A stretch of 51,246 nt of DNA. Source: Clostridia bacterium. GTDB lineage: Bacteria > Bacillota > Clostridia > TANB77 > CAG-508. Location: the NCBI GenBank assembly GCA_022796855.1, contig JAAWJM010000013.1, positions 1-51,246 of the forward strand, given 5' to 3'. Under the pieces are notes generated by a model, which was given only the letters and a program-made list of their open reading frames with translations, made no database searches and was not told the DNA's origin. Position 1 is the first letter of the stretch. Each line of letters opens with the position of its first letter. Made by a program: the position numbers and the translations under genes. Positions 34,769 to 44,011 of this stretch are shown here, piece by piece.

Positions 34769-34940
34769 AGAACCCCCAGTCGCCTATCGGCGACAGCCCC
34801 CTTAAGTAAAGGAGCCTCTTTTTGCATGGCTTTATAGAATGTTTTTACGGTTTATGGTTCTCTTTTAGGTCGATAAAGGGCATCGACCCCTACATTGTTT
34901 TATTGTTTTTGTTTGGGTCGACACGAGGTCAATCCCTACA
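34769..34940. repeat. Cluster of dispersed palindromic repeats between dltA and dltC
   Basis: Contains AACCCCCAGTCGCC with GGCGACAGCCCCCTTAAG (34769-34817), then two copies of the GGTCGATAAAGGGCATCGAC plus CCCTACA type unit (34868-34894 and 34915-34940, the last running into the dltA stop region). The same units recur near 36550, 43925-44003 and 46523-46735. No gene is present. Confidence 0.7.
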
Positions 34941-36450
34941 TATTTATATTTTGTTTTAATTGTTTGCGGTCGATTTTGCCGTTAGCGTTGTATGGCATCT
35001 TTTCTAATTTTATGTATTGGTTTGGTTTCATGTATGGTAATAATTTTGGGCTTGCTTGTTTGGCTAAGTCATTTTCTTCTATGGTTCCTTGGTAGAATAG
35101 GATAATTTTATCTGCCTTTTCGTCGTATATAGCAGCACAAAGAATAATTCCTTCTACCCCATAAATGTTTTTTTCAATTTCTCCTAATTCAATTCGGTAT
35201 CCCATATGTTTAATTTGATAATCTTTTCTAGATACATATAATAATTCGCCTTTTTCGTTATATTTTCCGATGTCTCCTGTTTTGTAAACAAGTTCTGGAT
35301 ATTTTGTGTTTAGTGGATTTTGTATGAAGGCTTCTTTTGTTTTTTCTTCATTTCCATAATAGCCGTCAGCTAAAAACGTGCCTCTTACTAAAATCTCTCC
35401 TTCTTCTCCTTCACTCGCCTCGGTTCCATCTTCTTTTAGTAGTATGATGTTACAGTTATTACAATGTGTGCCAATTGGTAGGGTCTCGTTATTTTCAAAT
35501 TTTCGGTTTACAATATAATAGGTGCAAATATCTGTGGTTTCTGTTGGTCCATAAAGGTTTGCATACATACAATTTGGTAAAGCTTTTTGCCACATATTAA
35601 GCTGTTTTACTGGCATAACCTCTCCTGCAAATAATACCTTTTTTAAATCTGGTAAATTGATGTTATCTAATGCCCCAAGATTCGCAACAATACATAACGC
35701 TGATGGTACCCAATAGATGGTATTAATTTTCTTTTGTTTTACGAACTCAATGAGTTTTACTGGAAACGAAAAATACATTTTGGGAATAATGTATAAAGTA
35801 GCTCCTGTTAACATTGTTGTATATACATCTAAAATTGACATACTAAAGTAAAAAGGTGTTTGACTTCCAAATATCGTGTTAGCGTTAATTTCAAAACAAT
35901 CTTGTACCCAACTAGTATAAGCAAGAATTGACCTATGGTTTACCACGGTTCCTTTTGGTACTCCTGTTGACCCTGAGGTAAATAACACATAAGCTGGGTC
36001 TGTGTCAATTTGTGCATTTCTTACTTCTTGTAGTATTGTTTCATCAATTGTGTTTTCTAATAAATCTTCATATCGTAAAATATGAATTCCTTTTAATTCT
36101 AATTTCTCTAATTTCGCAATATTTTTGGCATCTGCAATTACAGTATGACATTCTAAAATGTCTATCATATTTTGCACTCGTTCTTTTGGTGACTTTGTAT
36201 CTGCAATGGTATAAAAATTGCCACTATACAATACCCCCATCATGGTTTCTAGGCACGTTATGGTTTTATCAAGCCATATCATAATCGGAACTCGTTTTTT
36301 ACTAACTTTTTGTAATAGACTTGTCCCAATGGTTTTGGCATGTTTTACAAACTCTCCATAAGTAATTTCTCTATCGCTTTGTCCAAAAATAATTTTGGTT
36401 TCATTTTGCTTACTTGATTTTTCTAAGGCTTCTAATACATTTTTTAGCAT
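34936..36450 (-). CDS. dltA: D-alanine--carrier protein ligase, DltA-like
   Basis: About 504 residues from ATG 36450, which follows GGGGGAAGG. Adenylate-forming enzyme motifs in order: YVLFTSGSTGVPKGTVVNHR (P-loop), MYANLYGPTETTD, YKTGDIGKYNEKGELLYVSR, IKHMGYRIELGEIEKN, and the catalytic Lys in NANGKIDRKQL. It activates D-alanine and loads the carrier protein. It is first in the operon, with its own promoter; a repeat cluster separates it from dltC. Confidence 0.88.
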   Translation of the reverse strand: MLKNVLEALEKSSKQNETKIIFGQSDREITYGEFVKHAKTIGTSLLQKVSKKRVPIMIWLDKTITCLETMMGVLYSGNFYTIADTKSPKERVQNMIDILECHTVIADAKNIAKLEKLELKGIHILRYEDLLENTIDETILQEVRNAQIDTDPAYVLFTSGSTGVPKGTVVNHRSILAYTSWVQDCFEINANTIFGSQTPFYFSMSILDVYTTMLTGATLYIIPKMYFSFPVKLIEFVKQKKINTIYWVPSALCIVANLGALDNINLPDLKKVLFAGEVMPVKQLNMWQKALPNCMYANLYGPTETTDICTYYIVNRKFENNETLPIGTHCNNCNIILLKEDGTEASEGEEGEILVRGTFLADGYYGNEEKTKEAFIQNPLNTKYPELVYKTGDIGKYNEKGELLYVSRKDYQIKHMGYRIELGEIEKNIYGVEGIILCAAIYDEKADKIILFYQGTIEENDLAKQASPKLLPYMKPNQYIKLEKMPYNANGKIDRKQLKQNINM

Positions 36451-36479
36451 GAAACCTTCCCCCTTTTCATACATTTGCC

Positions 36480-36508
36480 ATTGTACCACTAACTTTCGTC
36501 TTTTTCAA
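36480..36508 (-). promoter_or_regulatory. Promoter of the dlt-like operon
   Basis: On the minus strand TTGAAA (36508-36503), 17 bases, TACAAT (36485-36480), about 30 bases upstream of the dltA start. Confidence 0.7.
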
Positions 36509-36546
36509 CACTATGTGGACAAATTAATACAAATTTAAGAAATAAA

Positions 36547-36597
36547 ACCCTTTAGGAGCCTACATCGACATCCCCCTTAAGTAAAGGGGGCTTTTTT
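36547..36597. repeat. Dispersed repeat unit, dlt upstream copy
   Basis: TTTAGGAGCCTACATCGACA followed by CCCCCTTAAGTAAAGGGGGC and a T run. The second part repeats 34798-34815 almost exactly, so two copies flank dltA in the same orientation. It may also act as a terminator. Confidence 0.6.
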
Positions 36598-36627
36598 GTA
36601 CTGTTATTTCTTCGAATTCTATCCTTT

Positions 36628-36930
36628 TTATATATTTACTAATACATAATTTTCTGGTTCAATTTTGTTTATTTTGCTTAAATCATGGGTTTGAATGATG
36701 TTTTCTTTTTCTTGTTTTGAAATGTGTTTGATGGCATATTCTAATTTTGAAGCAAGTATTCTGTTTTCACTTTGCCATGCACATTCTAGTTTTTTAGCCG
36801 TATGGCGACGAGTATATTTGGCACACTTCTCTTCTTTTTCAAAATGTTCTTTCATTCTACGTTCCAAATCAGTCGTAATTCCTGTATAGATTGAATTATC
36901 TTCACATCGTAACATATAAGTATAATACAT
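36628..36930 (-). CDS. GIY-YIG nuclease-like protein (UPF0213 type)
   Basis: About 100 residues. The start at 36930 (MYYTYMLRC) is chosen because GGAAGGAG lies six to seven bases upstream; a longer frame would include an in-frame CGG and lacks a site. The motif set is YTYMLRCEDNSIYTGITTDL, then YTRRHTAKKLECAW and a Glu in LASKLEYAIKH. The family is structure-specific endonuclease-like; the role of these small stand-alone members is unknown. Confidence 0.85.
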   Translation of the reverse strand: MYYTYMLRCEDNSIYTGITTDLERRMKEHFEKEEKCAKYTRRHTAKKLECAWQSENRILASKLEYAIKHISKQEKENIIQTHDLSKINKIEPENYVLVNI

Positions 36931-36982
36931 CATACGCTCCTTCCTCATTTTATCCAAACTTTTCCGTTTCAATATGGTTTCT

Positions 36983-37648
36983 TTAGATAACATATAATAG
37001 AATACAAAGGAAATGTAAGAAACTTGCAATTAGCACACATATGTGAAATACTGTATGAATGTATTTATGCTTTTTTCCTATTATATAACATATCGCACCT
37101 AAGGTATACACAATTCCACCTGCTAATAGTAAAGAAAATCCTTTCATGCTTAGTAAGGTAGGTAACACATTAATTTTAACAATAATGCACCATCCCATTG
37201 CCAAATAACAAATCATCGAAAATATTTTATATTTTTTTAAATCAATCGAATTTAATACCATTCCTAATACAGCAACTGCCCAAATAATTCCAAAAATTGC
37301 CCACCCCATACCAGTATGATATTCTCGTAATGTACACAATGCAAAAGGGGTATAAGAACCTGCTATTAATAAAAATATCGTACAATGGTCTAATATTTGT
37401 AATACCTTTTTTCCTTTTACTTTAGGACTTAAACCATGGTAAATACTAGACATTGTATATAAAATTAACATCGATACCCCAAAAATAACTCCACTTATTA
37501 CGCCATAAGCATTTTTTGCAAAAATGCTACACAAAACAATAGCAACAATCCCAATCACTCCACCAATAATGTGAGTTACCATATTGGCAATTTCTTCCCC
37601 TTTTGTATAACTCGGTAACTCTCTATCCTCTAATTTCGTTCTTTTCAT
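36983..37648 (-). CDS. Hemolysin III/PAQR family membrane protein
   Basis: 221 residues, seven predicted transmembrane helices. Family motifs: SSIYHGLSP, with the conserved His, LDHCTIFLLIAGSYTPF, and a C-terminal HTVFHICVLIASFLHF with further His residues that bind zinc in relatives. Function in bacteria is not well settled; hemolysis is not implied. Monocistronic. Confidence 0.88.
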   Translation of the reverse strand: MKRTKLEDRELPSYTKGEEIANMVTHIIGGVIGIVAIVLCSIFAKNAYGVISGVIFGVSMLILYTMSSIYHGLSPKVKGKKVLQILDHCTIFLLIAGSYTPFALCTLREYHTGMGWAIFGIIWAVAVLGMVLNSIDLKKYKIFSMICYLAMGWCIIVKINVLPTLLSMKGFSLLLAGGIVYTLGAICYIIGKKHKYIHTVFHICVLIASFLHFLCILLYVI

Positions 37649-37828
37649 CTTATCATCCTTTCTTACATTTTATTAGATTATCACACAACTATCACTTTTG
37701 TAAAGTTTTTCCTATTTTTTGTATGTTCAGTCAGTTTTTTATTTTTTATCTTAAATAGGCTAGACTTTTTGTGTATTTTTGTGTATGATATTATACATAC
37801 ATTAGAAAAAATATTGGAGGGAATAAAA

Positions 37829-38206
37829 ATGAAAAAATTATTACAACTTTCACTTATTATTTTTGTTATATTAATGGTCTTAGCACCTAATTTTGTACAA
37901 GCAACCAGAGTAAATATGAATTTAACACCAAATACAACAGCTACCGAAAACCCATCTACTCAAAATACATCCAGTGAAAATACATCCATAGATGATAATA
38001 ATACTATCTCAGAACCAGAAAATACTGCTGGGAATACAGATCGTTTATCCCCAACAACGACAAACAATTCTGCTAGTATTAGCACTTTAAATGAATTACC
38101 AGAATCTGGACTTGGACTTAACAATATTATCAACATTATTTTGATTGTGATTGGCGTATTGCTAATTTTATTAGGTATTGCTATTTTAATTCGTTTAAAA
38201 CAATAA
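37829..38206 (+). CDS. Small surface protein with LPESG sorting-like tail
   Basis: 125 residues from ATG 37829, after TTGGAGGGA. A signal peptide (LLQLSLIIFVILMVLAPNFV, cut after QA) is followed by a Thr/Asn/Ser-rich spacer and then ELPESG, a hydrophobic segment and a basic end (IRLKQ). This matches the layout of a sortase substrate, with LPESG in place of LPXTG. The sortase at 47262 is a candidate partner. No other domain. Confidence 0.7.
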   Translation: MKKLLQLSLIIFVILMVLAPNFVQATRVNMNLTPNTTATENPSTQNTSSENTSIDDNNTISEPENTAGNTDRLSPTTTNNSASISTLNELPESGLGLNNIINIILIVIGVLLILLGIAILIRLKQ

Positions 38207-38210
38207 GATG

Positions 38211-38248
38211 AAAAAAGGAAACACTTGATATATGTGGTTTCCTTTTTT
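38211..38248 (+). terminator. Terminator after LPESG protein gene
   Basis: AAAAAAGGAAAC and GTTTCCTTTTTT form a 12-bp stem ending in a T run just after the stop codon. Confidence 0.8.
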
Positions 38249-38421
38249 AGATTTCATTTTTCTTTGTTTTTGTAAAATTTTTCTTGTTTTAATTTGTACT
38301 TACTTCTTTTAAAATTTGCCTATTTTTTCCATGAAAGTTTATTTTTTTCTGGATATTTTTCAAAAAAAAACTCATACTATAATTAGTTTCAAAAACTTAA
38401 TTTTTCTAGGAGGTAAATGTT

Positions 38422-38955
38422 ATGACAAAGAAAATTTTTGCTCTTATCATTGCAATCATACTTATACTAGCTACATCTTGTGTATTTGCTACTAATGAAA
38501 TAAAAGATTCTATGGATAAAACCGGAAGTACTGTAAAAAATATTGTGGATGGAACTGAAAATGTACTAAGAGATACTGGGGCTGCTATTTCAAATGGTGC
38601 CAAAAATCTTGGTGACGATGTAGCAAATGGTGCCAAAAACATGGGTGAAGCAATCAACAACGGTGCAAGAGATGTTGGTGAAACAATTAATAATGGAGCA
38701 CGAGATGCAGGTACTGCTGTTCGTAACAGTGCTAGCCAAGTAACAGGTGATTTAACAAGAAATGATAATAGAAGTAATAATGAGGGTAGTTATACAGTAG
38801 CAAGAACTTCTACAGATGGTGGTACGATTATGGGAATGAGTGCAAATACTTGGACATGGTTTATTTTAGCCATTACTGCTCTTGCTATTATTGCTCTTGT
38901 TTGGTATTATGCAATGGAAAACAAGAATGCATATGGTAAACATCATAATGATTAA
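38422..38955 (+). CDS. Membrane protein with 11-residue amphipathic repeats
   Basis: 177 residues. A signal peptide (IFALIIAIILILATSCVFA) is followed by a region (~residues 25-105) of 11-residue units of type NGAKNMGEAIN / NGARDVGETIN, about five to six copies, resembling LEA or apolipoprotein-like amphipathic helices. A C-terminal transmembrane helix (WTWFILAITALAIIALVWYY) and a short polar tail follow. AGGAGG precedes the start. It probably lies on the outer membrane face; function unknown. A terminator follows. Confidence 0.65.
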   Translation: MTKKIFALIIAIILILATSCVFATNEIKDSMDKTGSTVKNIVDGTENVLRDTGAAISNGAKNLGDDVANGAKNMGEAINNGARDVGETINNGARDAGTAVRNSASQVTGDLTRNDNRSNNEGSYTVARTSTDGGTIMGMSANTWTWFILAITALAIIALVWYYAMENKNAYGKHHND

Positions 38956-38965
38956 TTTTTCTTTT

Positions 38966-38985
38966 GGTCGATGATTGCATCGACC
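38966..38985 (+). terminator. Terminator before smpB
   Basis: GGTCGATG and CATCGACC form a perfect 8-bp stem with a 4-base loop, followed by seven T. Its core matches the GGTCGATG repeat family found elsewhere in the window. Confidence 0.85.
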
Positions 38986-39031
38986 TTTTTTTCATGTTAT
39001 AATAGGGGCAAACAAAAAAAGGAGAACTAGT

Positions 39032-39487
39032 ATGTCAACACTGATTGCGAAAAATCCCACAGCACATCATAATTATACAATTGAAAATACTATGGAAGTT
39101 GGCATTGTGCTAAGTGGAACTGAAATTAAATCGATTCGACAAGGAAAAGTAAACTTAAAAGATTGTTATGCGATTATTAAAGACGCAGAAGCATATGTTC
39201 TTGGTATGCACATTAGTCCTTATGAGCAGGGAAATATCTTTAACAAAGACCCTCTTCGTAATCGAAAACTGCTATTAAATAAACGCGAACTTAATCGATT
39301 AATTGGTTTAACGAAACAAAAAGGCTATTCTCTCGTTCCAATTTCCTTATATTTTAAAGGTAGTTTTGTAAAAATGGAACTTGGTATTGGTAAGGGCAAA
39401 AAATTGTATGATAAACGTCAAGAATTAGCAAAAAAAGATGCTAGAAGAACGGTTGAAAGAGCTTTAAAAAATAAGCAATATGAATAA
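39032..39487 (+). CDS. smpB: SsrA-binding protein
   Basis: 151 residues from ATG 39032, which follows AAAGGAGAAC. Family motifs: [36 protein letters not shown], and the basic C-terminal tail [17 protein letters not shown]. It binds tmRNA and brings it to stalled ribosomes for rescue. No tmRNA gene is visible in the window. Trans-translation may matter here if CGGN sites stall ribosomes, but that is speculation. Confidence 0.96.
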   Translation: MSTLIAKNPTAHHNYTIENTMEVGIVLSGTEIKSIRQGKVNLKDCYAIIKDAEAYVLGMHISPYEQGNIFNKDPLRNRKLLLNKRELNRLIGLTKQKGYSLVPISLYFKGSFVKMELGIGKGKKLYDKRQELAKKDARRTVERALKNKQYE

Positions 39488-39492
39488 AAAAT

Positions 39493-39512
39493 GCAGAACC
39501 AAAAGGTTCTGC
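39493..39512 (+). terminator. Terminator after smpB
   Basis: GCAGAACC, AAAA loop, GGTTCTGC, followed by TATTTTTT. A further palindrome with CCCACAGGC and GCCTGTG lies at about 39552-39575. Confidence 0.85.
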
Positions 39513-39587
39513 TATTTTTTATTGTGCAAACAACAAGGTTCTCGGATACCCACCCACAGGCTTTGCCTGTGCTGGTGGTTGAGGTTC

Positions 39588-40157
39588 TTATTTGAATGAT
39601 TTGATGATTTTATCAAATTTTTCACTAACTTTATCTTTATCAGCTTCTAAAGATGCTAAAGTTAATATATATGCTTTGTTATCTTTTTTAATTAAAACTT
39701 GTGTAAGAGCCATTGTTTGACCTTGGCTAGATGCAACATAATCTAATTTTGCTGCTTTTCTACCATTTAGATTAATGTATTCTACATTAATGTTATTGTC
39801 TTTAATGGTCATTTGTGATTTAATTCCTGGAAGTGATGCTTCTACATATCCTTCAAAAGTTAATGCACTTGGGAAACTGTCTGTTACTAAATTGAAACTT
39901 GCTCCCATTACATCTGGATCCATAAACATTGGTTGAGTTGGTTTTCCAACTGATTTGTAGTTTGAAGGATATTTTAATTCTACTCCAGCCATTTCAGTAC
40001 AAGTTGCGTAGTCTGGTGTTTCTTCTGCTGTATAAACAGCTAATCCTTCTAATTCATCTTTTTTGTCTTCTGTTCCTTGTTTTCCACATCCTGTTAAAAG
40101 CATAACTGCGATTAGCATAATAACTGCTAATAAACTTAATTTTGTTAATTTTTTCAT
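39588..40157 (-). CDS. Lipoprotein of unknown function
   Basis: 189 residues with a lipoprotein signal peptide and lipobox (LTGC, Cys ~24), then a compact domain that may resemble PsbP/DcrB folds (VELKYPSNYKSVGKP near the start, LDYVASSQGQTMALTQVLIK later). Anchored outside the membrane. It follows fba on the same strand with a 35-base gap, but a functional link is not evident. Confidence 0.7.
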   Translation of the reverse strand: MKKLTKLSLLAVIMLIAVMLLTGCGKQGTEDKKDELEGLAVYTAEETPDYATCTEMAGVELKYPSNYKSVGKPTQPMFMDPDVMGASFNLVTDSFPSALTFEGYVEASLPGIKSQMTIKDNNINVEYINLNGRKAAKLDYVASSQGQTMALTQVLIKKDNKAYILTLASLEADKDKVSEKFDKIIKSFK

Positions 40158-40192
40158 TTTTTTCTCCCCTTACTTAAAATTTTTATTTATAT

Positions 40193-41170
<978 letters not shown>

Positions 41171-41200
41171 TTATTGCTAAATTTGTATTCTGTCAAGACC

Positions 41201-42094
41201 CTATTCCATAATGTCATAAAAATTTTTAAAAACATATCCTTTTTCTCTTAAATAAGCAATCATTTCAGGCAACACCTCATAAGTTAAAATTTTATCTCCT
41301 GCATCATGCATTAAAATAACCACCGTTGTCTTTTCTCCTACCGTTTTTATCATATTTTCCATTAAAGCTTCTTTTGTTTTCGCTCCTGCTGAATCATTTG
41401 TTAAGGCATTCCAGTCAATATATCCTATTTGATTTTCTTCTAATACTTGTTTGGATTCTTCCTTTATTTTTTTATATTTTCCACCTGTCGAACCACCCGG
41501 AAAACGGAACAAATGCCCATCATATTCTAATCCTATCGCATTTTGTATAGCTTGCCTTGTTTTATTATATTCATCTAATATCGCTTCTATGCTACTATAA
41601 ATTTGTGGGTAAACATGCGAATATCCATGGTTTGCAATATAATGCCCTTCTTGATATTCCCTTTTTACAATACTTGGGTTTAGTTCTACCCTAGAACCAA
41701 GAAGAAAGAATGTTGCTTTTACATTTTCCTGTTTTAATACATCTAAAATAAGTGGTGTAACTGTCTTAGAAGGACCATCATCAAAAGTTAAATAAACCGC
41801 CTTTTCGCCTGAATGATAAATATTATTTAGCCTAACTTTTGCTTCTTGTGAATATATTGGCAAGAAATTAACCACTGCTTCATGCTTCTGTTTTTGTTTC
41901 ATTTCTTTTGGTGCCACTGCTAAAGAATCTTTCTCAATTGTATTATTTTCCCCTACCGATTTTCCATGAAATTTTACAAAGTAAAAAATAGTAGCACAAA
42001 TCAAAGCTATTATGGCAACAGCTATACTAACAACAATGACGATTTTCTTCTTGTTCATCTTTGGTTTTTCTACTTCCATTAATCCATATATCAC
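41201..42094 (-). CDS. Membrane-anchored polysaccharide deacetylase (NodB family)
   Basis: 297 residues, GTG start at 42094 with GGAG eight bases upstream. One transmembrane helix near the N-terminus, then a NodB homology domain: VYLTFDDGPSKTV (catalytic Asp pair), ANHGYSHVYPQ (metal His residues), FRFPGGSTGG and VVILMHDAGD. It probably removes acetyl groups from peptidoglycan or another wall polymer outside the cell. Monocistronic. Confidence 0.88.
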   Translation of the reverse strand: MIYGLMEVEKPKMNKKKIVIVVSIAVAIIALICATIFYFVKFHGKSVGENNTIEKDSLAVAPKEMKQKQKHEAVVNFLPIYSQEAKVRLNNIYHSGEKAVYLTFDDGPSKTVTPLILDVLKQENVKATFFLLGSRVELNPSIVKREYQEGHYIANHGYSHVYPQIYSSIEAILDEYNKTRQAIQNAIGLEYDGHLFRFPGGSTGGKYKKIKEESKQVLEENQIGYIDWNALTNDSAGAKTKEALMENMIKTVGEKTTVVILMHDAGDKILTYEVLPEMIAYLREKGYVFKNFYDIME

Positions 42095-42134
42095 TTTTTG
42101 GCTCCTTTACTAATTTTATTGTTCCTACAATGTC

Positions 42135-43887
42135 TTATATATTGTATTTCTCTCTTTTTTGGTATGTGGTATGTAATAATTCGTGTGCTATGTGACTTCC
42201 TGGTTTTTCTAGGAAATCTTTGTATATTTTTTTGATGACTGGGTTTTCGTGTGATTTACGAATCACACTTTTTTCATCAATGCTATATAAGGCATCGGCT
42301 CTTTTTTTCCTTACATCCATTTCTCTTCGGATTTTAGAACTTTTAATTGGTTGCCCTCCTCCCATGACACATCCTCCCGGACATGCCATAATTTCGACAA
42401 ATTGATAATCTGCTGTTCCGTTTTTGATTTCTTCTAAAATTTCTTCAGCATTTTTTAGTCCACTTGCTGCTACTACTTTTATTTCTTGGTTTGCTATGTT
42501 TACACTTGCCTTTTTAATGCCTTCTCCTCCACGTACCTCTTTAAAATCGATTTTCTCTAAATCTTTTCCTGTTAAAACATCTTGTGCTGTTCTTAGGGCT
42601 GCCTCCATAACTCCTCCTGTCGTTCCAAAAATCGCTGCTGCTCCTGTCGCTTCTCCCATTGGGGAATCAAAATTCGTGTCTTCTAATTTGGTAAATTCTA
42701 GGTTTGCTTGTTTAATCATTCTGGCTAACTCTCTTGTCGTTAAAACAGCATCTACATCATACATACCATTATTTTTCATCTCATTTCTTTGTCTTTCAAA
42801 TTTTTTGGCAATACATGGCATTATGGATACAACATAAATTTTTTCAGGATCAATTCCTTCTTTTTTAGCATAATAGGTTTTAATTAACGCCCCAAACATT
42901 TCATGTGGTGATTTGCATGTCGATAAATGTGGTAATAATTCTGGATAGTTCATTTCAATATATTTTACCCAGCCAGGGCTACAAGAGGTAATCATTGGAA
43001 GAACACCATTATCTTGTACTCTCCCGATAAATTCGTTTGCTTCTTCCATAATAGTAAAGTCGGCTCCTGTGTTGGTATCAAACACCTTATCAAACCCTAG
43101 ACGTTTTAAGGCTGTTACCATTTTACCTGTTACATTGGTTCCAACCTGCATGCCAAATTCTTCACCTAGAGCTACTCTTACTGCTGGCGCTGTTTGTACT
43201 ACTACATAGGTATCTTGGTCTTTTAGTTTCATCCATACATCATCAATGCTTTCTTTTTCATGTAGGGCTCCTGTTGGGCAAGCTTGAATACATTGCCCAC
43301 AAAAGGTACAATTTACATCGTTTAAGCTATGGTCTCCTACCGTCGAAATACATGACTTAAATCCACGATTGATACAATCAATGGCTCCTACTTTTTGAAC
43401 CTTTTTACAAGCGGCAATACATCTTCTACATAAAATACATTTGTTAAAATCTCTTACAATAGATGGTGATAGATTATCAATTTTATGCTCTGTTCTTTCC
43501 CCTTCAAACTCAATAGTTTGGATGTTAAATTTTGTACAAAGCTCCTGCAATTCACAATTTCCGTGACCTTGTACATGTTAAACATTCCTTGGCATGGTTT
43601 GAAACAATTAAATCTAAAATAACATGCCTTGCTTCTAATACATTTGGAGTATGTGTTTTTACCACCATTCCCTCTTCTACTGTTTGAATGCAAGAAGTAG
43701 CAAATCCACGTCTTCCTTCTACTTCCACAATACACATTCTACAATCTCCAACCTCATTAATGTCTTTTAAAAAACACAAGGTTGGAATATCAATATCAGC
43801 TTGTCTTGCAGCTTCTAATATGGTGGTACCTTTTTTGGCTTTTATCTCAACTCCATCAATGGTTAAGGTTACTAATTCCTCTTTCAT
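42135..43887 (-). CDS. hydA: [FeFe]-hydrogenase subunit HydA, with +1 CGGA site
   Basis: About 583 residues after one +1 shift. N-terminal [2Fe-2S] domain (PTLCFLKDINEVGDCRMC), then a His/Cys cluster segment HAKECLTCTRSGNCELQELC that spans the shift: TCA CGG AAA in zero frame hits TGA, while CGGA (43560-43563) as Gly restores it. Two [4Fe-4S] motifs follow (CILCRRCIAAC, CTFCGQCIQACP), then the H-cluster motifs TSCSPGW, MPCIAKKFERQ and ACPGGCVMGGGQP. It catalyses hydrogen evolution or uptake; with HydB and HydC it forms an NAD- and ferredoxin-linked bifurcating-type complex. Confidence 0.94.
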
Positions 43888-43924
43888 AAAAATCCTCCTA
43901 TCTTCTTGTGGTCTATTTCATTGG

Positions 43925-44003
43925 TGTAGGGATCGATGCCTTCATCGACCCATTCCCTTGTTTGGTTCTTGTTGTCGGGTCGATGTGGGCATCGACCCCT
44001 ACA
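43925..44003. repeat. Inverted pair of GGGTCGATG repeats between hydB and hydA
   Basis: TGTAGGGATCGATGCCTTCA plus TCGACCC (43925-43951) is the near reverse complement of 43977-44003 (GGGTCGATGTGGGCATCGAC plus CCCTACA). Each 27-bp unit is itself palindromic. It belongs to the family at 34868-34940. It could form a large RNA hairpin between two subunit genes and alter their ratio. Confidence 0.75.
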
Positions 44004-44011
44004 GGTTGGTT

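Noticed and set aside
36931..37029. Longer N-terminus for the GIY-YIG protein containing an in-frame CGG
   Set aside because: The ribosome binding site and family alignment place the start at 36930, so this CGG is not translated and is not an exception to the pattern.
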